Shown here: in pieces, positions 5,658-9,095 of the stretch
Layout: every line of letters starts with the position of its first letter
Numbering within the stretch: the stretch's first letter is position 1
NCBI GenBank assembly: GCA_051881415.1
Contig: JBJEPV010000120.1
Span: 1-9,095, forward strand
Direction: 5' to 3'
Source: Fimenecus sp051881415
GTDB taxonomy: Bacteria; Bacillota; Clostridia; Oscillospirales; Acutalibacteraceae
Length of the DNA: 9,095 bases
Position numbers and translations under genes: made by a program
The notes under the pieces: generated by a model
What the model saw: the letters and a program-made list of their open reading frames with translations, nothing else
Database searches by the model: none
Told to the model about the DNA's origin: nothing

Positions 5658-6242
5658 TCAAACGGTTTGGTAAAACAACCCGTGGCGTGTGCAGTACCAT
5701 AGCAAAGTACCGTGCGCAAAAAACGGCAAACGCGTTTGCAAATCCCATTCAGGGTACTGCTTACGGATAACGACGGTATCTCCGTTTAAAAATGCGACAA
5801 ACGAAATATAATGTGATTTCTGCATTTCATGCAAAGAAGAAATGCAGTATTCGTTTTCGATGATTTCCACGGTTAGTTTTTCACTCGGTTCTGCCTTTTG
5901 CGGCTTTACTGCATTTAACTTTTTGCCGCAACAGTACGGTGCCGCTTCGTCAACCGAAAAAAGCAAATTGCCGCAAATCGGGCAAACATAAAAATGCAGA
6001 TTGCGCATATTGCCGATAACGGGTGGATTGGGGTTCAATTCCCCTGCGAGCAGTTTTTCCAAATCCACTTGAAACACGGCAGACAAATCCGCAAGCAACG
6101 AAACATCGGGCGTGCCTTTGCCGCGTTCCCATTTGGAAACGGTTTTGTCGCTGATTTGCAGTTTTTCGGCAAGTTGCGCTTGGGTCAGATGCTGTTCTTT
6201 GCGTAAGGTATAAATCAAATTGCCGATTTTTTCGCTGTCCAT
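5658..6242 (-). CDS. Xre-family regulator fused to a desulfoferrodoxin (superoxide reductase)-like domain
   Basis: The 194 residues form three parts. Residues 1-66 are an Xre HTH (IGNLIYTLRKEQHLTQAQLAEKLQISDKTVSKWERGKGTPDVSLL). Residues about 82-112 are a desulforedoxin-like knuckle with C87, C90, C104 and C105 (CPIC...YCCGKKL), the pattern of desulfoferrodoxin centre I. Residues about 120-194 resemble centre II of superoxide reductase: H138 (HEM for HPM), H144 (SHYISFV for EHYIEWI), C184 and H187 (YCTRHG for YCNLHG). The spacings of 6 and 3 match the enzyme. The first His ligand (EKHVPV in the enzyme) seems replaced by Leu123 in EKLTVEI, so the site may sense rather than catalyse. I chose ATG 6242 because AAAGGAG lies 8 nt upstream; GTG 6269 would put the ribosome site inside the gene. 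It is divergent from the GH95 gene and shares repeats with it, so it may control both itself and that gene. Confidence 0.87.
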   Translation of the reverse strand: MDSEKIGNLIYTLRKEQHLTQAQLAEKLQISDKTVSKWERGKGTPDVSLLADLSAVFQVDLEKLLAGELNPNPPVIGNMRNLHFYVCPICGNLLFSVDEAAPYCCGKKLNAVKPQKAEPSEKLTVEIIENEYCISSLHEMQKSHYISFVAFLNGDTVVIRKQYPEWDLQTRLPFFAHGTLLWYCTRHGLFYQTV

Positions 6243-6269
6243 TTTCAACTCTCCTTTCTTTCTGTGCAC

Positions 6270-6298
6270 AGTATATCGTAAAATATTGCGTTGCGCAA
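6270..6298 (-). promoter_or_regulatory. Promoter of the Xre-desulfoferrodoxin gene
   Basis: Minus strand TTGCGC (6298 to 6293) and TATACT (6275 to 6270), spacing 17 bp. The expected start is near 6263, with a short leader of about 20 nt. The -35 box is embedded in the palindrome at 6285-6299, and the spacer holds one copy of the 13-bp repeat, so binding of a protein there should affect this promoter. Confidence 0.65.
6279..6291. repeat. 13-bp direct repeat, copy 1, in the regulator promoter
   Basis: TAAAATATTGCGT at 6279-6291 recurs perfectly at 6377-6389, 98 bp away (about nine helical turns). This copy lies between the -10 and -35 boxes of the regulator promoter. With its flank it forms an imperfect dyad (CGTAAAATATTGCG, 10 of 14 symmetric). 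It is a candidate operator. Confidence 0.6.
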
Positions 6299-6299
6299 T
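6285..6299. promoter_or_regulatory. Palindrome over the regulator -35 box, candidate operator
   Basis: ATTGCG-TTG-CGCAAT, a 6-bp perfect inverted repeat with 3-bp centre, overlaps the -35 box (6298 to 6293) and the end of repeat copy 1. Binding there would block the regulator promoter, so autorepression is the simplest reading. Confidence 0.5.
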
Positions 6300-6344
6300 C
6301 GACGGTTCGTAGAGTTTTATATTTTTTGCATTTTCGTGCGCGCC

Positions 6345-6373
6345 TTGCGGGGTGCAGAAAAATATGGTAAACT
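6345..6373 (+). promoter_or_regulatory. Promoter of the GH95 gene
   Basis: TTGCGG (6345-6350) and TAAACT (6368-6373) with a 17-bp spacer, and TGG directly before the -10 box gives an extended -10. The expected start is near 6380, within the second 13-bp repeat, giving a leader of about 28 nt. Confidence 0.5.
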
Positions 6374-6376
6374 GAA

Positions 6377-6389
6377 TAAAATATTGCGT
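6377..6389. repeat. 13-bp direct repeat, copy 2, at the GH95 transcription start
   Basis: Identical to 6279-6291 (TAAAATATTGCGT), in the same orientation. It covers roughly -3 to +10 of the predicted GH95 transcript, a position where a bound protein would block initiation. Confidence 0.6.
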
Positions 6390-6396
6390 GAATCAT

Positions 6397-6403
6397 GAGG
6401 GAG
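6397..6403 (+). promoter_or_regulatory. Ribosome binding site that decides the GH95 start
   Basis: GAGGGAG, 5 nt before ATG 6409. It overlaps codons of the longer reading from GTG 6388, which is therefore not the start. A later ATG at 6418 has only GGAGAAA just before it. Confidence 0.7.
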
Positions 6404-6408
6404 TAAAA

Positions 6409-8706
6409 ATGGAGAAAATGACAGTCAACCTTGCCGCACAGCCCGATTTAGAATTGTGGTATAAACAACCTGCGCCCGACTCGGACACGGGTTGGGAACG
6501 GTACGGGTTGCCTTTGGGGAACGGGTATCTCGGCGCGGTAGTATTCGGCGGTATCGAACAAGAACGCATACAAATCACAGAAAACAGCCTGTGCAATCCG
6601 TTTCGCCCGGGGCTCAACAATTTTGCAGAAACCTACATTGCCTTTCCGCACAAAGCGGTCAAAAACTATCGCCGCCGTCTTTCCTTGGATACGGCGACGG
6701 CAGAAATCTCTTATACGGCAGACGGTGTAAAGTATCGCCGCACCTATTTTGCAAGTTACCCCGACAAAGTATTGGTCATGCACTTTACCGCAGACAAACC
6801 GAACAGCATTGCTTTTACGCTTTCGCCCGAAATCCCCTACTGCGGCGACTACTGCAACGAACCGGGCGACGGTATGGGCAAGCACGGGGAAGTTACGGTA
6901 TCGGGGAATGATGTGGTACTTTCCGGTATAATGGACTACTACGGCATACGCTTTTGCGGAATTTACCGCGTACTGACTGTCGGCGGCACGGTTACGCCGC
7001 AAAAAAACGGGATACAGGTACAAAATGCCGACAGCGCCACGGTACTTTTGGCAGTCGGCACGAATTATCATATGACCGAAGAGGTGTTTTTAAAGCCTGT
7101 CAGTGAAAAACTTGACCGAAACGAAAATCCGTATGAAAAGGTATTAGAGAGTATAAACCGTGCGGCAGAGAAGCATTTTGATGTCCTACTGCAAAATCAT
7201 CTTGCGGATTACCAAGCATTATTCAACCGTGTGCGCCTCGACCTGAACGCACCGAAACCCCCAATACCGACCGATGTACTGTTAAAGCGGTATCAGCGCG
7301 GCATCAAAAGCCGATATTTGGAAACGCTGTATTTTCAATTCGGCAGATATTTGCTGATTGCATCCTCGCGCAAAGGCTGTTTGCCGCCGAATTTACAAGG
7401 CATTTGGAATGTACACAAAAACGCGCCGTGGAGCGCGGGGTATTGGCACAATATCAATCAGCAAATGAATTATTGGCCCGTATTCAGCGGGAATCTTGCC
7501 GAATTATTTGAATCCTATTGTGATTTTAACGAAGCCTTCCGCAAAGCCGCCCAGCGCAATGCGGACGAATACCTCGAAAAGACCGAAAATCCCCTGCACG
7601 CGCCCGCGGGCACAGGCGAGAACGGCTGGACGCTCGCCACGGGCGTTTGGCCGTATGATTTGGAAAAGGTCGGCGGATTCGGACATTCCGGCCCCGGCAC
7701 AGGTGCATTTACGGCAATTCTGTTTTGGGAGTATTATGCCTTTACGCAAGACCGCGAAATTTTGGAAAAGCACACCTACCCTGCCCTTTCGGGTATGGCA
7801 AAATTTCTCTCCAAGGTATTGATAGAAAAAGACGGTAAATTTCTCACTTCACCGTCCGCTTCGCCCGAGCAGGAAAAGGACGGAAAATACTATCAAACTG
7901 TAGGCTGTGCCTTTGACCAACAGTTAATTTACGAAAACGCAAAGGACACCTTACAAGCGGCGGAAATTCTCGGCATTGATGAACCTATCATACACACTTT
8001 GCGGGAGCAAATCGACAAATTAGACCCCGTGCAAATCGGCGCATCCGGGCAAATTAAGGAATACCGTGAGGAAAGCCGATACGGTGAAATCGGCGAAAAA
8101 CATCACCGCCATATTTCGCAGTTGGTCGGGCTGTACCCGGGCACGCTGATTACTGCACAGACGCCCGAAGCATTCGCGGCGGCAAAAAAGACCTTAAAAC
8201 TGCGCGGTGACCGTTCCACAGGCTGGGCAATGGCGCACCGCTTAAACGCTTGGGCGCGTGTGGGCGACGGCGCGCACACTTACAAGCTCTATCAAATGCT
8301 TTTAAAAAAAGGCACGATGCCCAATCTTTGGGACGCGCACCCGCCGTTTCAAATTGACGGCAATTTCGGCGGCACGGCAGGCGTTTGCGAAATGCTGTTG
8401 CAAAGTCACGAGGGATTTTTGCGCCCCCTCCCCGCTCTGCCGAAGGCTTGGAAAAGCGGCGCGGTCAGCGGGCTTTGCGCCCGCGGCGGGTTTACGGTGG
8501 ATATAGCATGGCAAAACTGCCGTTTACAAAGCATGACCGTTACACCAAAAGTAGATACGCTGTGCAAAATTGCTTTACCCGCGCACAGTACACCGCGTGT
8601 GGAATGTGATGGGAATACGCTCGATTTTGATTTTGGGGAAAATGGGGTTATCGCCTTTTCCGTTGCGGCGGGGAAGCGGTATTTTATGGAGATTTCATGC
8701 TGTTGA
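6409..8706 (+). CDS. Glycoside hydrolase family 95, alpha-L-fucosidase/alpha-L-galactosidase type
   Basis: It is expected to remove terminal alpha-L-fucose (or L-galactose) from glycans by inversion. The 765 residues start with the family N-terminal beta-domain signature (LELWYKQPAPDSDTGWERYGLPLGNGYLGAVVFGGIEQERIQITENSL, about 14-61), followed by a linker and an (alpha/alpha)6 barrel from about 290. Conserved stretches are LPPNLQGIWN (325-334), NINQQMNYWP (348-357), LTSPSASPE (479-487), RGDRSTGWAMAHRLNAWAR (599-617) and FQIDGNFGGTAGV (647-659). By comparison with Bifidobacterium AfcA the catalytic set is Asn348, Asn350, Glu487 (acid) and Asp650. The position two before the first Asn is Trp346, where I recall His in AfcA and the plant enzyme. 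No signal peptide or membrane segment is seen, so it should act inside the cell on imported short oligosaccharides. No sugar transporter is adjacent. It is divergent from the Xre-desulfoferrodoxin gene. The family is sure; the exact sugar is not. Confidence 0.92.
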   Translation: MEKMTVNLAAQPDLELWYKQPAPDSDTGWERYGLPLGNGYLGAVVFGGIEQERIQITENSLCNPFRPGLNNFAETYIAFPHKAVKNYRRRLSLDTATAEISYTADGVKYRRTYFASYPDKVLVMHFTADKPNSIAFTLSPEIPYCGDYCNEPGDGMGKHGEVTVSGNDVVLSGIMDYYGIRFCGIYRVLTVGGTVTPQKNGIQVQNADSATVLLAVGTNYHMTEEVFLKPVSEKLDRNENPYEKVLESINRAAEKHFDVLLQNHLADYQALFNRVRLDLNAPKPPIPTDVLLKRYQRGIKSRYLETLYFQFGRYLLIASSRKGCLPPNLQGIWNVHKNAPWSAGYWHNINQQMNYWPVFSGNLAELFESYCDFNEAFRKAAQRNADEYLEKTENPLHAPAGTGENGWTLATGVWPYDLEKVGGFGHSGPGTGAFTAILFWEYYAFTQDREILEKHTYPALSGMAKFLSKVLIEKDGKFLTSPSASPEQEKDGKYYQTVGCAFDQQLIYENAKDTLQAAEILGIDEPIIHTLREQIDKLDPVQIGASGQIKEYREESRYGEIGEKHHRHISQLVGLYPGTLITAQTPEAFAAAKKTLKLRGDRSTGWAMAHRLNAWARVGDGAHTYKLYQMLLKKGTMPNLWDAHPPFQIDGNFGGTAGVCEMLLQSHEGFLRPLPALPKAWKSGAVSGLCARGGFTVDIAWQNCRLQSMTVTPKVDTLCKIALPAHSTPRVECDGNTLDFDFGENGVIAFSVAAGKRYFMEISCC

Positions 8707-8748
8707 ACATTGCAACTTTCTACGCATATCTACGAAAAACTATGGTAG

Positions 8749-8807
8749 GGCGGGGTTTTGGCCCCGCCGTAGCGTGAACGGTTTTTACGGTAGGCGGGAA
8801 AACCGCC
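8749..8807. repeat. Cluster of small GC-rich hairpins after the GH95 gene
   Basis: Non-coding stretch. GGCGGGG (8749-8755) pairs with CCCCGCC (8762-8768) over a TTTTGG loop. CCGTA (8767-8771) can pair with TACGG (8786-8790). GGCGG (8793-8797) pairs with CCGCC (8803-8807) over GAAAA. None has a good U-tract. It may be a dispersed intergenic repeat of the sort seen in Clostridia, and could also end the GH95 transcript. The remaining bases of 8707-8883 show no gene. Confidence 0.5.
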
Positions 8808-8883
8808 GATACGCATAAAGCTTAGTTTTTCAGGCGTAACAAATATACATTCTCAATTTTTTTACGGAATTCCCGAAAAAATC

Positions 8884-8912
8884 TTGACAAGCAAGGTGTT
8901 TGATTATATAAT
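8884..8912 (+). promoter_or_regulatory. Perfect-consensus promoter of the tRNA genes
   Basis: TTGACA (8884-8889), 17-bp spacer, TATAAT (8907-8912): an exact match to the sigma-A consensus. Start expected near 8919, 13 nt before the first tRNA. This strength suits stable RNA genes. Confidence 0.93.
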
Positions 8913-8931
8913 ATCAAAGCAACTTCGAGAT

Positions 8932-9008
8932 GGGCCATTAGCTCAGTTGGTTAGAGCATCCGGCTCATAACCGGACGGTCCGGGGTTCGAGTCCCTGATG
9001 GCCCACCA
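8932..9008 (+). tRNA. tRNA-Met (anticodon CAT)
   Basis: A full 77-nt cloverleaf with encoded CCA. Acceptor GGGCCAT (8932-8938) pairs with ATGGCCC (8998-9004), then A and CCA. The anticodon stem TCCGG/CCGGA encloses loop CTCATAA with anticodon CAT at 8966-8968. The T-arm is CGGGG/CCCTG around TTCGAGT. Position 1 pairs normally and the anticodon stem lacks the GGG/CCC run of initiators, so it is not the initiator. Whether it reads AUG or, after lysidine modification, AUA (Ile2) cannot be settled by eye; elongator Met is more likely. Confidence 0.93.
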
Positions 9009-9049
9009 TTTTCGGTCAACTTGTTGTTGTGTATTCCATTTATAAATAT

Positions 9050-9095
9050 AGGGGTATAGCTCAGTTGGTAGAGCAGCGGTCTCCAAAACCGCGTG
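9050..9095 (+). tRNA. tRNA-Trp (anticodon CCA), 3' end cut by the window
   Basis: The 5' part of a tRNA: acceptor AGGGGTA, D-arm GCTCAGTTGGTAGAGC, anticodon stem GCGGT (9076-9080)/ACCGC (9088-9092), loop CTCCAAA, anticodon CCA at 9083-9085. It lies 41 bp after tRNA-Met without a new promoter that I can see, so the two are probably cotranscribed. In many Firmicutes tRNA-Trp precedes secE-nusG and ribosomal protein genes; this cannot be seen here. Confidence 0.93.

Noticed and set aside
5658..6242. A genuine superoxide reductase or plain desulfoferrodoxin
   Set aside because: An N-terminal HTH is fused in frame, and the first His ligand of the catalytic iron appears to be Leu, so a regulatory role fits better, although weak activity is not excluded.
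6448..7071. 207-residue minus-strand open frame
   Set aside because: Antisense to the N-terminal domain of the GH95 gene, whose protein is a clear family match; no ribosome site or family likeness on the other strand.
8749..8807. Possible CRISPR or other regular repeat array
   Set aside because: Hairpin units differ in sequence and spacing, and there is no repeated direct unit with spacers.
8932..9008. Initiator tRNA
   Set aside because: The acceptor has a normal G1-C72 pair and the anticodon stem lacks the three G-C pairs typical of initiators.
8932..9008. Integration site of a mobile element at the tRNA gene
   Set aside because: No integrase, no second copy of the tRNA 3' end and no direct repeat of it were seen in the window.

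Overview
The window looks like chromosomal DNA from an anaerobic, probably gut-associated member of the Clostridia (Bacillota). The evidence is purine-rich Shine-Dalgarno sites, a TTG start, tightly overlapping ATGA gene junctions, sigma-A type promoters, tRNA genes with encoded CCA ends, and protein families typical of that group: an Xre regulator fused to a desulfoferrodoxin-like domain, an Fe-dependent lactaldehyde reductase, a GH95 glycosidase and an orphan NMT1/TauA-type ABC importer. The genus cannot be fixed from sequence reading alone. Most of the window is ordinary chromosome. The most unusual part is the regulator-glycosidase region at about 5.6-8.7 kb.

Left part, minus strand. At the edge there is only a promoter, a ribosome binding site and a possible start codon of a gene running off the window. 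Next come two overlapping small genes (229-1151) for related membrane-anchored proteins that end in the same His/Cys-rich domain. Then comes a four-gene operon transcribed right to left (4209 down to 1229): a Crp/Fnr-like regulator, a lipoprotein solute-binding protein, an inner-membrane permease and an ATPase. Two of its three junctions are ATGA overlaps and the third is also overlapping. A well-formed promoter with a small dyad at the start site precedes the operon, which suggests a self-regulated uptake system of unknown substrate.

Middle and right. A monocistronic fucO-like gene (4423-5571, plus strand) has its own promoter, a 7-bp inverted repeat in its leader and a strong terminator. 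It faces a minus-strand Xre regulator (5658-6242) whose C-terminal part carries a complete desulforedoxin-type Cys4 site and most of the ligands of a superoxide-reductase iron site. Divergent from the regulator is a large cytoplasmic GH95 family alpha-L-fucosidase/galactosidase-type gene (6409-8706). The shared promoter region carries a perfect 13-bp direct repeat, one copy inside each promoter/start region, plus a dyad on the regulator's -35 box. This makes the redox-type regulator a plausible controller of the glycosidase gene. FucO and GH95 together hint at use of fucosylated glycans, but no fucI, fucK or fucA gene is present here.

Right edge. About 225 bp of non-coding DNA contains small GC-rich hairpins. 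A perfect-consensus promoter then drives tRNA-Met(CAT) followed by tRNA-Trp(CCA), the latter cut by the window end.
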